From: Streptoverticillium olivoreticuli subsp. olivoreticuli
GTDB taxonomy: Bacteria > Actinomycetota > Actinomycetes > Streptomycetales > Streptomycetaceae
Assembly (NCBI RefSeq): GCF_003391135.1
Contig: NZ_CP031455.1
Coordinates: forward strand, 7,715,501 to 7,779,500
Reading direction: 5' to 3'
DNA: 64,000 nucleotides
Below are positions 17,470-25,853 of the stretch, in pieces (the first letter of the stretch is position 1; each line of letters starts with the position of its first letter). The translations under genes and the position numbers were made by a program. The notes under the pieces are model-generated. The model was not told the DNA's origin and did no database searches. It saw only the letters and a list, made by a program, of their open reading frames with translations.

Positions 17470-19275
17470 CTGTCGACCGCCATCGTCACCGGTTCGCCGC
17501 CCGTCGGCTCCTCCCTCGAGGACGACCTGCGGTCCCTGGGCTTCGGCGTACGCGTGGCCGCTGACGCCGCCGCCGTCACCACCGAGCTCGCCGCCGTCCC
17601 CGCGGGCGAGCGCGTCGCGCTCGTCGACGCGCGCTTCGTGGGCCACGTCCACTCGCTGCGCCTGGCGCTCACCGACCCACGCTTCCCCGCCGCCGCCGTG
17701 GAGGGCGCGCTGACCGCGCAGCCCGAGGCACGCGGCGCCCTGGCGCACGCGGTCGGTCAGGCCCTGCCGGCAGGCGGCCCCGAGGCCGGCCTGCCCGACG
17801 CCCTCGCCCACCGGCTGGAAGCCGACGGCGTCGCACTCCACCGCCCCGACCTCGGCGTCCTCGTCGCCACCGTGCCCGCCGACGCCGACATCCGGACCAA
17901 GGCCGAGGCCGACGTCCGGGCCGTCGACGACGAGGCCGTACGGCTGCGCTCCGCCGTGAAGTCCCGCGACGGCTTCTTCACCACCTTCTTCATCAGCCCG
18001 TACTCCCGCTACCTCGCGCGCTGGTGCGCCCGCCGTGGCCTCACCCCCAACCAGGTCACCACCGCCTCGCTGCTCACCGCCCTCGTCGCGGCCGGCTGCG
18101 CGGCCACCGGGACCCGGCCCGGCTTCGTCGCCGCGGGCGTGCTGCTGCTCCTCTCCTTCGTCCTGGACTGCACCGACGGCCAGCTCGCCCGCTACTCCCT
18201 GCAGTACTCCACGCTGGGCGCCTGGCTCGACGCGACCTTCGACCGCGCCAAGGAATACGCCTACTACGCGGGCCTCGCCGTCGGCGCGGCCCGCGGCGGC
18301 GGCACCGACGACGTCTGGGCGCTGGCGCTCGGCGCGATGGTCCTCCAGACCTGCCGGCACGTCGTCGACTTCTCGTTCAACGAGGCCAACCACGACGCCG
18401 CGGCCAATACCAGCCCCACCGCCGCCCTCTCCGACCGGCTCGACAGCGTCGGCTGGACGGTCTGGGCCCGCCGCATGATCGTGCTGCCCATCGGCGAGCG
18501 CTGGGCGATGATCGCGGTCCTCACCGCCCTCACCACGCCCCGCGTCGTCTTCTACGCCCTGCTCGTCGGCTGCGCGCTGGCCGCCTGCTACACCACCGCG
18601 GGCCGCGTCCTGCGCTCCCTCACCCGCAAGGCGAAGAGGACCGACCGCGCCGCCCGGGCGCTGGCCGACCTCGCCGACTCCGGACCCCTCGCGGAGCTCG
18701 CGAGCCGGACGCTGGGCCGCACGATGGCCGCGGGCACCTACAGCGCCCCCTACTGGGCGCTGCTCGCGACCGCCGCGCTGTTCGTCTGGCCGCTCGTGGC
18801 GGACACCGTCGGCACCTGGCGGGCCGTGCCGCAGGCCGTCGTCTACGCCATCCTCGCCGGGGTGGCCGTCGCCCACCCGCTCAAGGGCCCCCTCGACTGG
18901 CTCGTGCCGCCCGTCTTCCGGGCCGCCGAGTACGGCATGATCCTCGCCCTCGCCGCGACCTCCGGCGTCCCCGGCGCCCTGCCCGCGGCTTTCGGCCTGG
19001 TGGCCGCAGTCGCCTACCATCACTACGACACGGTGTACCGCATCCGCGGTGGCACCGGGGCGCCCCCGCACTGGCTGGTGCGGGCGATCGGCGGGCACGA
19101 GGGACGGATCCTGGCGGTCTCGATCGCCGCCGCCCTGTGGCACGACCAAGGTTTCACGATCGCGCTGACGGTCCTCGCGACCGCCATCGCGCTCACGGTG
19201 CTCATCGAGAGCATCCGCTTCTGGGTGTCCTCCGGGGCGCCCGCAGTACACGACGAATCAGGAGAACCCGCATGA
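17470..19275 (+). CDS. CDP-alcohol phosphatidyltransferase with N-terminal extension (DUF5941-like)
   Basis: 601 aa if read from CTG 17470, which sits 10 nt after AAGGAG (17454-17459). The upstream in-frame stop is at 17461, and the only standard starts lie deep in the protein (first GTG 17554). Residues ~1-170 are a soluble domain resembling a degenerate nucleotide-binding fold. Residues ~170-400 are a CDP-alcohol phosphotransferase with the complete Dx2DGx2ARx8Gx3Dx3D signature (Asp233 to Asp258). The rest is polytopic membrane. Such enzymes displace CMP from CDP-X with an alcohol. First gene of a tightly overlapping seven-gene operon. Confidence 0.85.
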   Translation: MSTAIVTGSPPVGSSLEDDLRSLGFGVRVAADAAAVTTELAAVPAGERVALVDARFVGHVHSLRLALTDPRFPAAAVEGALTAQPEARGALAHAVGQALPAGGPEAGLPDALAHRLEADGVALHRPDLGVLVATVPADADIRTKAEADVRAVDDEAVRLRSAVKSRDGFFTTFFISPYSRYLARWCARRGLTPNQVTTASLLTALVAAGCAATGTRPGFVAAGVLLLLSFVLDCTDGQLARYSLQYSTLGAWLDATFDRAKEYAYYAGLAVGAARGGGTDDVWALALGAMVLQTCRHVVDFSFNEANHDAAANTSPTAALSDRLDSVGWTVWARRMIVLPIGERWAMIAVLTALTTPRVVFYALLVGCALAACYTTAGRVLRSLTRKAKRTDRAARALADLADSGPLAELASRTLGRTMAAGTYSAPYWALLATAALFVWPLVADTVGTWRAVPQAVVYAILAGVAVAHPLKGPLDWLVPPVFRAAEYGMILALAATSGVPGALPAAFGLVAAVAYHHYDTVYRIRGGTGAPPHWLVRAIGGHEGRILAVSIAAALWHDQGFTIALTVLATAIALTVLIESIRFWVSSGAPAVHDESGEPA

Positions 19276-20009
19276 TCGGCCTCGTGCTGGCCGCCGGCGC
19301 CGGACGGCGTCTGCGTCCCTACACCGACACTCTGCCCAAGGCCCTGGTGCCGGTCGACGGTGACACCACCATCCTCGACCTCACCCTGGGCAACTTCGCC
19401 GAGATCGGCCTGACCGAGGTCGCGATCATCGTCGGTTACCGCAAGGAGGCCGTGTACGCGCGCAAGGAGGCGCTGGAGGCCAAGTACGGCCTCAAGCTCA
19501 CCCTGATCGACAACGACAAGGCCGAGGAGTGGAACAACGCCTACTCCCTGTGGTGCGGCCGTGACGCCCTCAAGCACGACGTGATCCTCGCCAACGGCGA
19601 CACCGTGCACCCGGTCTCCGTCGAGAAGACCCTGCTCGCCGCCCGCGGCAACGGCCGGAAGATCATCCTCGCCCTCGACACGGTGAAGCAGCTCGCCGAC
19701 GAGGAGATGAAGGTCGTCGTGGACCCCGACAAGGGCGTCCAGCGCATCACCAAGCTGATGGACCCGGCCGAGGCCACCGGTGAGTACATCGGCGTCACCC
19801 TGATCGAGGGCGAGGCCGCCGCCGAGCTGGCGGACGCCCTCAAGGTCACCTTCGAGCGCGACCCCGACCTCTACTACGAGGACGGCTACCAGGAGCTCGT
19901 CAACCGCGGCTTCAAGATCGACGTGGCGCCCATCGGCGACGTCAAGTGGGTCGAGATCGACAACCACGACGACCTCGCCAAGGGCCGGGGGATCGCGTGC
20001 CAGTACTGA
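19272..20009 (+). CDS. LicC/GlmU-like nucleotidyltransferase
   Basis: 245 aa single-domain NTP transferase. The signature LAAGAGRRLRPYTDTLPKAL is complete, with NNAYSLW and LANGDTVHP further in. Fold and length resemble LicC phosphocholine cytidylyltransferase and CTP:inositol-phosphate cytidylyltransferase. It would activate an alcohol or sugar phosphate as a CDP (or UDP) derivative for the adjacent CDP-alcohol transferases. ATG 19272 overlaps the previous stop (ATGA), and the next gene begins 13 nt before its stop. The substrate cannot be told from sequence. Confidence 0.85.
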   Translation: MIGLVLAAGAGRRLRPYTDTLPKALVPVDGDTTILDLTLGNFAEIGLTEVAIIVGYRKEAVYARKEALEAKYGLKLTLIDNDKAEEWNNAYSLWCGRDALKHDVILANGDTVHPVSVEKTLLAARGNGRKIILALDTVKQLADEEMKVVVDPDKGVQRITKLMDPAEATGEYIGVTLIEGEAAAELADALKVTFERDPDLYYEDGYQELVNRGFKIDVAPIGDVKWVEIDNHDDLAKGRGIACQY

Positions 20010-21058
20010 CGAGGCTCATCCCCTCGCCGGTCGTCGTCGACATCCGCGCCGGAGCGCTGGACGACCTGGCCGGCGTGCTCGCCGACCAGCGGATCTCCAG
20101 CTCCGGCAAGCTGGCCATCGCCATCAGCGGCGGCTCCGGGGCGGTGCTGCGCGAGCGGCTCGCCCCGGCGCTGCCCGGCGCCACCTGGTACGAGGTCGGC
20201 GGCGGCACGCTGGACGACGCGATCAAGCTCGGCGACGCCATGAAGAAGGGGCACTACGACGCGGTCGTGGGCCTCGGCGGCGGCAAGATCATCGACTGTG
20301 CGAAGTACGCCGCCGCACGGGTCGGCCTGCCGCTGGTGGCCGTCGCGACCAACCTGTCGCACGACGGCCTCTGCTCGCCGGTCGCCACCCTCGACAACGA
20401 CGCGGGCCGCGGCTCCTACGGGGTGCCCAACCCCATCGCCGTCGTCATCGACCTCGACGTCATCCGCGAGGCACCGGCCCGGTTCGTCCGGTCCGGCATC
20501 GGCGACGCGATCTCCAACATCTCCTCCGTCGCGGACTGGGAGCTCTCCCACCGCGAGACGGGCGAGTCCATCGACGGCCTGGCCGCCGCCATGGCCCGGC
20601 AGGCCGGCGAGGCCGTGCTGCGCCACCCCGGCGGCGTCGGCGACGACGGCTTCCTCCAGGTGCTGGCCGAGGGCCTGGTCCTCACCGGCATCTCGATGTC
20701 GGTGGCCGGCGACAGCCGCCCCGCCTCGGGCGCCTGCCACGAGATCAACCACGCCTTCGACCTGCTCTACCCCAAGCGGGCCGCCAGCCACGGCGAGCAG
20801 TGCGGCCTCGGCGCCGCCTTCGCGATGTACCTGCGCGGTGCCCGCGCGGAGTCCGCGCTGATGGTCGAGGTGCTGCGCCGCCACGGGCTGCCGGTGCTGC
20901 CGCAGGAGATCGGCTTCAGCACCGAGGAGTTCGTCAAGGCGGTCGAGTACGCCCCGCGGACCCGCCCCGGGCGCTACACGATCCTGGAGCACCTCGACCT
21001 CTCCACCGACCAGATCAGGGACGCTTACGCCGACTATGCCAAAACCGTCACTAGCTGA
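19997..21058 (+). CDS. Glycerol-1-phosphate dehydrogenase-like (AraM/EgsA) enzyme
   Basis: 353 aa iron/zinc-containing dehydrogenase-like protein. The NAD-binding GGGKIIDCAKYAA is followed by VATNLSHDGLCSPV with a likely metal-ligand Asp, then GACHEINHAFD and ASHGEQCGLG with the metal-ligand histidines. This is the AraM/EgsA branch, whose characterised members reduce dihydroxyacetone phosphate to sn-glycerol 1-phosphate. In this operon it would make the alcohol phosphate consumed by the nucleotidyltransferase or CDP-alcohol transferases. GTG 19997 overlaps the upstream gene by 13 nt. Confidence 0.85.
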   Translation: MPVLTRLIPSPVVVDIRAGALDDLAGVLADQRISSSGKLAIAISGGSGAVLRERLAPALPGATWYEVGGGTLDDAIKLGDAMKKGHYDAVVGLGGGKIIDCAKYAAARVGLPLVAVATNLSHDGLCSPVATLDNDAGRGSYGVPNPIAVVIDLDVIREAPARFVRSGIGDAISNISSVADWELSHRETGESIDGLAAAMARQAGEAVLRHPGGVGDDGFLQVLAEGLVLTGISMSVAGDSRPASGACHEINHAFDLLYPKRAASHGEQCGLGAAFAMYLRGARAESALMVEVLRRHGLPVLPQEIGFSTEEFVKAVEYAPRTRPGRYTILEHLDLSTDQIRDAYADYAKTVTS

Positions 21059-21821
21059 ACTCCGTCCGGTCGTCCACCCCGGCGGCCTCAAGGACCGGCG
21101 CAGCGGTGAGCACTGGGCCGGGCGCCTGTACATGCGCGAGGTCTCGCTGCGCTGCACCCGGGTGCTGCTGAACAGCAGGCCCACGCCCAACCAGTACACC
21201 GGCCTGATGATCCTCGCCGGGGTCGCGGCGGGCGCCGCCCTGCTGGTGCCCGGGCTCACCGGCGCGATCCTGGGCATGCTGCTCATCCAGCTGTACCTGC
21301 TGCTGGACTGCGTCGACGGCGAGCTCGCGCGCTGGCGTAAGGTCACCTCGACGACCGGCGTCTACCTCGACCGGGTGGGCCACTACCTCTCCGAGGCCGC
21401 TCTTCTGGTGGGATTCGGCATCCGCGCCGCGGACGTCTTCCACAAGGACGGCGCCGCCACCCAGTGGCAGTGGGCGTTCCTCGGCACGGTGGCCGCGCTC
21501 GGCGCGATCCTGATCAAGGCCGAGACCGACCTGGTCGACGTGGCCCGCGCCCGCAGCGGCATGGCGGCCGTGGAGGACTCCGCGGCGACGCCCCGCTCCT
21601 CGGGCATGGCGCTGGCCCGCAAGGCCGCGGCCGCGCTGAAGTTCCACCGGCTCGTCGGCGGCGTCGAGGCGTCGCTGGTGATCCTGGTGGCGGGAATCGC
21701 GGACTTCGTCCATCACGACCTGCTGTTCACCCGGATCGCGGTCGTCCTGCTCGCGGCCGTCGCCGTGCTGCAGACTGTGCTGCACCTCGTGTCCATCCTC
21801 GCTTCGAGCAGGCTCAAATGA
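21036..21821 (+). CDS. CDP-alcohol phosphatidyltransferase with His at the last signature position
   Basis: 261 aa polytopic CDP-alcohol phosphotransferase. The signature starts at Asp91 (DCVDGELAR, G108, D112), but the fourth acidic residue, the proposed general base, is His116 in YLDRVGHYL. The rest of the site is intact. It may be a subfamily with altered chemistry or acceptor. It overlaps the dehydrogenase by 23 nt and the following glycosyltransferase by 4. Together with the first gene of the operon it makes two CDP-alcohol transferases in one pathway. Confidence 0.87.
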   Translation: MPKPSLAELRPVVHPGGLKDRRSGEHWAGRLYMREVSLRCTRVLLNSRPTPNQYTGLMILAGVAAGAALLVPGLTGAILGMLLIQLYLLLDCVDGELARWRKVTSTTGVYLDRVGHYLSEAALLVGFGIRAADVFHKDGAATQWQWAFLGTVAALGAILIKAETDLVDVARARSGMAAVEDSAATPRSSGMALARKAAAALKFHRLVGGVEASLVILVAGIADFVHHDLLFTRIAVVLLAAVAVLQTVLHLVSILASSRLK

Positions 21822-22714
21822 GTGCCCCCCCGCTGAAGGTCGGCGCGGTCGTCCTCACCATGGGCAACCGCCCCGCCGAACTGCGCGCGCTGCTGGAGTC
21901 CGTGGCCAAGCAGGACGGCGACCCGATCGAGGTCGTCGTCGTCGGCAACGGCTCCCCGCTGCCCCCGCTGTCCGTGCCCGGGCTGACCGTACGGACGGTG
22001 GAGCTGTCCGAGAACGTCGGCATCCCGGCCGGCCGCAACGTCGGCATCGAGGCGTTCGGCCCCGCCGGCCGCGACGTCGACGTGCTGCTCTTCCTGGACG
22101 ACGACGGGCTGCTGCCCGGCCAGGACACCGCCGAGCTGTGCCGGCAGGCGTTCACGGCCGACCCGCGGCTCGGCATCATCAGCTTCCGCATCGCCGACCC
22201 CGACACCGGGGTCACCCAGCGCCGCCACGTACCCCGGCTGCGCGCCTCGGACCCCTTGCGGTCCTCGCGGGTGACGACCTTCCTCGGGGGCGCCAACGCC
22301 GCCCGCACCCGGGTCTTCGCCGAGGTCGGCGGGCTCCCCGACGACTTCTTCTACGCGCACGAGGAGACCGACCTCGCGTGGCGGGCCCTCGACGCGGGCT
22401 GGATGATCGACTACCGCGCGGACATGGTGCTGCACCACCCGACGACGGCCCCCAGCCGGCACGCGGTCTACCACCGGATGGTCGCCCGCAACCGGGTGTG
22501 GCTGGCCCGCCGCAATCTGCCCGCGCCGCTCGTCCCCGTCTACATCGGGGTGTGGCTGCTGCTGACCCTGGCGCGGCGGCCGTCGCTGCCCGCGCTGCGC
22601 GCCTGGTTCGGCGGCTTCCGGGAGGGCTGGTCGACGCCGTGCGGTCCACGGCGCCCCATGAAGTGGCGTACCGTGTGGCGCCTGACCCGACTGGGTCGCC
22701 CTCCCGTGATCTGA
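21818..22714 (+). CDS. Family 2 glycosyltransferase
   Basis: 298 aa GT-A fold enzyme. N-terminal VVLTMGNRPAELRALLESV, then LFLDDDG with the metal-binding acidic triplet, and FYAHEETDLAWRALDAGW typical of rhamnosyl/galactofuranosyl-type GT2 proteins. C-terminal hydrophobic segment LVPVYIGVWLLLTLA suggests membrane association. ATG 21818 overlaps the previous stop (ATGA). It probably decorates or extends the lipid-linked product of the CDP-alcohol transferases before export. Confidence 0.88.
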   Translation: MSAPPLKVGAVVLTMGNRPAELRALLESVAKQDGDPIEVVVVGNGSPLPPLSVPGLTVRTVELSENVGIPAGRNVGIEAFGPAGRDVDVLLFLDDDGLLPGQDTAELCRQAFTADPRLGIISFRIADPDTGVTQRRHVPRLRASDPLRSSRVTTFLGGANAARTRVFAEVGGLPDDFFYAHEETDLAWRALDAGWMIDYRADMVLHHPTTAPSRHAVYHRMVARNRVWLARRNLPAPLVPVYIGVWLLLTLARRPSLPALRAWFGGFREGWSTPCGPRRPMKWRTVWRLTRLGRPPVI

Positions 22715-22722
22715 CAAGCTCT

Positions 22723-22746
22723 TGTCGATGAGCATGTCGATGAGCA
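22723..22746. repeat. 12-bp tandem duplication
   Basis: TGTCGATGAGCA occurs twice in direct tandem, in the 81-nt gap before the ABC permease gene. The gap may contain the only internal promoter of the operon. Confidence 0.7.
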
Positions 22747-22795
22747 TCAGGCGCGAACCGGGGCCCGGCCCCGGGAGCGCACCTTGAGGACGAAA

Positions 22796-23749
22796 GTGTC
22801 AACTGTGAGCGAGACAACGCACGGCAGTGCGGTCGCCATGAGTGCCCCGCCATCGCCCGACGGCGGACTCTCCGCCGCCGAGCTGGCCCAGAAGTACGGC
22901 CTCGCGGTGAGCGGTGCCCGGCCGGGGCTGGCGGAGTACGCGCGGCAGCTGTGGGACCGACGGCACTTCATCATCGCCTTCTCCCGCGCCAAGCTGACCG
23001 CCCAGTACAGCCAGGCCAAGCTGGGTCAGGTGTGGCAGGTGGCGACCCCGCTGCTGAACGCCACGGTCTACTTCCTGATCTTCGGCCTGCTGATGGGCCA
23101 GAGCAAGGGCATGGGCATCAAGACGTACATCCCGTTCCTGGTGACGGGCATCTTCGTCTTCACCTTCACCCAGAGCTCGGCGATGTCGGGCGTCCGCGCC
23201 ATCTCGGGCAATCTGGGGCTGGTGCGGGCCCTGCACTTCCCGCGGGCGGCGCTGCCCATCTCCTTCGCGCTCCAGCAGCTCCAGCAGCTGCTGTACTCGA
23301 TGGTGGTGCTGTTCCTCTTCCTGCTCGGCTTCGGGCACACCCCGCAGGCGTCCTGGCTGCTGATCGTCCCCGTGCTGGTGCTGCAGTTCGTCTTCAACAC
23401 CGGCCTGGCGATGATCCTGGCCCGCGCGGGCAGCAAGACCCCGGACCTGGCGCAGCTGCTGCCGTTCATCCTGCGTACGTGGATGTACGCGTCCGGCGTG
23501 ATGTACAACCTGGTCGAGGCGCTCAAGAAGCAGCACGCCCCGGGGTGGCTCATCGACGTGCTGAGCGCGAACCCTGCGGCCGTCTTCATCAATCTGATGC
23601 GTTCCTCCCTGATCAGCGGCCATGCCGCGCACAAGCACATCGACCTGCCGCCGCACGTGTGGGCGCTGGCGGTCGGCTGGGCGCTGCTGATCGGTGCCGG
23701 GGGCTTCGTGTTCTTCTGGAAGGCTGAGGAGCAGTACGGCCGTGGCTGA
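22796..23749 (+). CDS. ABC-2 type exporter permease (Wzm/TagG-like)
   Basis: 317 aa. A cytosolic N-terminal helix containing LWDRRHFIIAFSRAKLTAQYSQAKLGQVWQ is followed by six membrane helices of the ABC-2/polysaccharide-export type. TagG and Wzm homologues move teichoic acid or O-antigen intermediates across the membrane. GTG 22796 is taken with GAGGA just upstream; TTG 22784 and GTG 22805 are possible. The ATPase gene overlaps its 3' end by 8 nt. Confidence 0.85.
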   Translation: MSTVSETTHGSAVAMSAPPSPDGGLSAAELAQKYGLAVSGARPGLAEYARQLWDRRHFIIAFSRAKLTAQYSQAKLGQVWQVATPLLNATVYFLIFGLLMGQSKGMGIKTYIPFLVTGIFVFTFTQSSAMSGVRAISGNLGLVRALHFPRAALPISFALQQLQQLLYSMVVLFLFLLGFGHTPQASWLLIVPVLVLQFVFNTGLAMILARAGSKTPDLAQLLPFILRTWMYASGVMYNLVEALKKQHAPGWLIDVLSANPAAVFINLMRSSLISGHAAHKHIDLPPHVWALAVGWALLIGAGGFVFFWKAEEQYGRG

Positions 23750-24542
23750 GCAGAACGGCGCCGCGAAGGCGCCCATGTCGACCTCCCTGGTGCCGACGGT
23801 GATCGCGGACGACGTGCACATCGTCTACCGCGTCTACGGCGGCAACACGGGCCGGGGCAGTGCCACCGCGGCCCTGAACCGGCTGGTGCGGCGCAAGCCC
23901 AACGCGGGTGTGCGCGAGGTGCACGCCGTCAAGGGTGTGAGCTTCACCGCTTACCGCGGCGAGGCGATCGGCCTGATCGGCTCCAACGGCTCGGGCAAGT
24001 CGACCCTGCTGAAGGCGATCGCCGGGCTGCTGCCCACCGAGCGCGGCAAGGTCTACACCGACGGCCAGCCCTCGCTGCTGGGTGTGAACGCGGCCATGAT
24101 GAACGACCTCACGGGCGAGAAGAACGTGATGCTCGGCGGTCTGGCGATGGGCATGAGCCGGGAGCAGATCCGCGAGCGCTACCAGGAGATCGTCGACTTC
24201 TCGGGCATCAACGAGAAGGGCGACTTCATCACCCTGCCCATGCGCACCTACTCCTCCGGCATGGCGGCCCGGCTGCGGTTCTCCATCGCCGCGGCCAAGG
24301 ACCACGACGTGCTGATGATCGACGAGGCGCTGGCCACCGGCGACCGGTCCTTCCAGAAGCGCTCCGAGGCCCGCGTCCGCGAGCTGCGCAAGGGCGCAGG
24401 CACGGTCTTCCTCGTCAGCCACAACAACCGGTCCATCCGCGACACCTGCGACCGCGTGCTCTGGCTCGAACACGGCCAGCTGCTCATGGACGGGCCCACC
24501 GAGGAAGTCGTACGGGCCTACGAGAAGGAGACGGCCCGCTAG
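23742..24542 (+). CDS. ABC exporter ATP-binding protein (Wzt/TagH-like)
   Basis: 266 aa nucleotide-binding protein. Walker A GSNGSGKST, Q-loop region, signature YSSGMAARL, Walker B VLMIDEAL and H-loop VSHN are intact. The Wzt/TagH class is recognised by the N-terminal AVKGVSFTAYRGEAIGLIG and long spacing to the signature. No C-terminal carbohydrate-binding domain of the O9a-type Wzt is present. GTG 23742 overlaps the permease; with it this forms a complete exporter for the operon product. Confidence 0.92.
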   Translation: MAEQNGAAKAPMSTSLVPTVIADDVHIVYRVYGGNTGRGSATAALNRLVRRKPNAGVREVHAVKGVSFTAYRGEAIGLIGSNGSGKSTLLKAIAGLLPTERGKVYTDGQPSLLGVNAAMMNDLTGEKNVMLGGLAMGMSREQIRERYQEIVDFSGINEKGDFITLPMRTYSSGMAARLRFSIAAAKDHDVLMIDEALATGDRSFQKRSEARVRELRKGAGTVFLVSHNNRSIRDTCDRVLWLEHGQLLMDGPTEEVVRAYEKETAR

Positions 24543-24568
24543 TCAGGCGAGCACGACAGCGCCTCCGG

Positions 24569-24599
24569 GGCCCCCGCTGTGACGCGTTCGGTGGGGGCC
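24569..24599 (+). terminator. Probable terminator after the export operon
   Basis: GGCCCCC (24569-24575) pairs with GGGGGCC (24593-24599) around a 17-nt loop, 26 nt after the ATPase stop codon. It separates the export operon from the hopanoid promoter region. Confidence 0.5.
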
Positions 24600-24891
24600 T
24601 TGACCTATCCGTAACGATCAACTCACTTATTGACAGGGTTGATTCGGCCCTCGCGTGGCATTGTATGGATCAAGCACCTACCCGGGCGCGCGTCGGACAC
24701 CTGTACGGCGTACGCTGTACCGTGCTGATTTGCGGAGAAGCGGGACGATACCGGTGTATCTCCGTCGTGGAGAGCGGCTCCGCGGGTCGCCAGCAGGAGG
24801 TGTCGAGGGGGAGCAGGGGGAGGTCTGCCCTGCGGCGTGTCCGAAATGGGATGTTCTGGGTCGGCAGTGTAGAACGGGAGATGTGACGGCA
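24600..24891 (+). promoter_or_regulatory. Hopanoid operon upstream region
   Basis: About 290 nt without a convincing gene and locally AT-richer than its surroundings. TTGACA at 24630-24635 is a good -35 hexamer, but no well-spaced -10 follows; TTGATT at 24639-24644 with TGTATG about 17 nt later is an alternative. A near-perfect palindrome lies at 24703-24720. The G-rich stretch near 24800-24830 precedes the leader ORF. Confidence 0.45.
24703..24720. promoter_or_regulatory. Near-perfect palindrome, candidate operator
   Basis: GTACGGCGTACGCTGTAC has half-sites matching at 8 of 9 positions. It lies about 40-60 nt downstream of the candidate promoter hexamers of the hopanoid operon, a position suited to repression. 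Confidence 0.45.
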
Positions 24892-24957
24892 ATGGCTACG
24901 GGAACTCTCCAGCTCCGAGGCGCATCCGCCGTCCCCGGTCCGGGCAGCCCGCGGTGA
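24892..24957 (+). CDS. Possible 21-aa leader ORF coupled to hpnC
   Basis: ATG 24892 opens a 21-codon frame (MATGTLQLRG...) whose TGA overlaps the hpnC start as GTGA. GGGAG lies 11 nt upstream. It may be a true coupled leader peptide, or the sign that hpnC translation begins upstream by another route. It resembles no known attenuator peptide. Confidence 0.3.
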   Translation: MATGTLQLRGASAVPGPGSPR

Positions 24958-25853
24958 CGGCGGGGACGGACGCGCACGAGCGCGCCGTGCTCGACAAGGC
25001 CGCGCACGAGAACTTCCCCGTGGCGCCCTTCTTCGTGCCACGCGCCTGGCGGAACGATCTCATGGCCGTCTACGGCTTCGCCAGGCTCGTCGACGACATC
25101 GGTGACGGCGACCTCGCCCCCGGCGGCCGCGACGCCGAACTGCTCGGCCTCCACCGCGAGCAGAGCGACGACCGCCTCACCATGCTCGACGCCTTCGAGG
25201 CCGACCTGCGCCGCGTCTTCGACCGCTCCGGCACGGGACCGCGGCACCCGCTGCTGCTCCGCCTCCGGCCGACCGTCCAGCGGTGCGGCCTGACCCCGGA
25301 GCCCTTCCTCGGCCTGATCGAGGCGAACCGCCAGGACCAGCGCGTCCGCCGCTACGCCACCTACCAGGACCTGCTCGCCTACTGCGAGCTGTCCGCCAAT
25401 CCCGTCGGCCGCCTGGTCCTGGGCATCACCGGCACCGCGAGCCCCGAGCGGATCCGCCGCTCGGACGCGGTCTGCACAGCTCTGCAGATCGTCGAACACC
25501 TGCAGGACGTCGCCGAGGACCTCGGGCGCGACCGCGTCTACCTCCCCGCCGAGGACATGAAACGCTTCCACGTCGGCGAGGCCGACCTCGCCCGTCCGAC
25601 CAGCGGCGCGTCGTTGCGCGCCCTGGTCGCGTACGAGGCGGAACGCGCCGGGGAACTGCTGAATGAAGGCACCCCCCTGGTGGGTAGCGTCCACGGCAGG
25701 TTGAAGCTGTTGCTCGCGGGGTTCGTGGGCGGGGGGAGGGCCGCGCTCAGAGCGGTTTCCGCCGCGGGATACGACGTACTGCCCGGACCGCCCAAGCCCA
25801 CCAAGCTCAGCCTGCTGCGCGAGGTGGGAGCGACACTGCGAAGAGAGGGGTGA
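24954..25853 (+). CDS. hpnC: Hydroxysqualene synthase HpnC
   Basis: 299 aa trans-isoprenyl diphosphate synthase of the squalene/phytoene synthase fold. The first acidic motif is in YGFARLVDDIGDG, the second in EHLQDVAEDLGRDRVYLP. HpnC converts presqualene diphosphate to hydroxysqualene in the bacterial three-enzyme route to squalene. GTG 24954 is the only start after an in-frame stop at 24870 and precedes the conserved AAHENFPVAP block. Its end overlaps hpnD as GTGA. First main gene of the hopanoid operon. Confidence 0.93.
   Translation: MTAGTDAHERAVLDKAAHENFPVAPFFVPRAWRNDLMAVYGFARLVDDIGDGDLAPGGRDAELLGLHREQSDDRLTMLDAFEADLRRVFDRSGTGPRHPLLLRLRPTVQRCGLTPEPFLGLIEANRQDQRVRRYATYQDLLAYCELSANPVGRLVLGITGTASPERIRRSDAVCTALQIVEHLQDVAEDLGRDRVYLPAEDMKRFHVGEADLARPTSGASLRALVAYEAERAGELLNEGTPLVGSVHGRLKLLLAGFVGGGRAALRAVSAAGYDVLPGPPKPTKLSLLREVGATLRREG

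Noticed and set aside
17014..19251. Long minus-strand frame opposite the CDP-alcohol transferase gene
   Set aside because: Shadow frame, low-complexity Gly/Arg/Asp sequence; the plus-strand frame has intact catalytic motifs.
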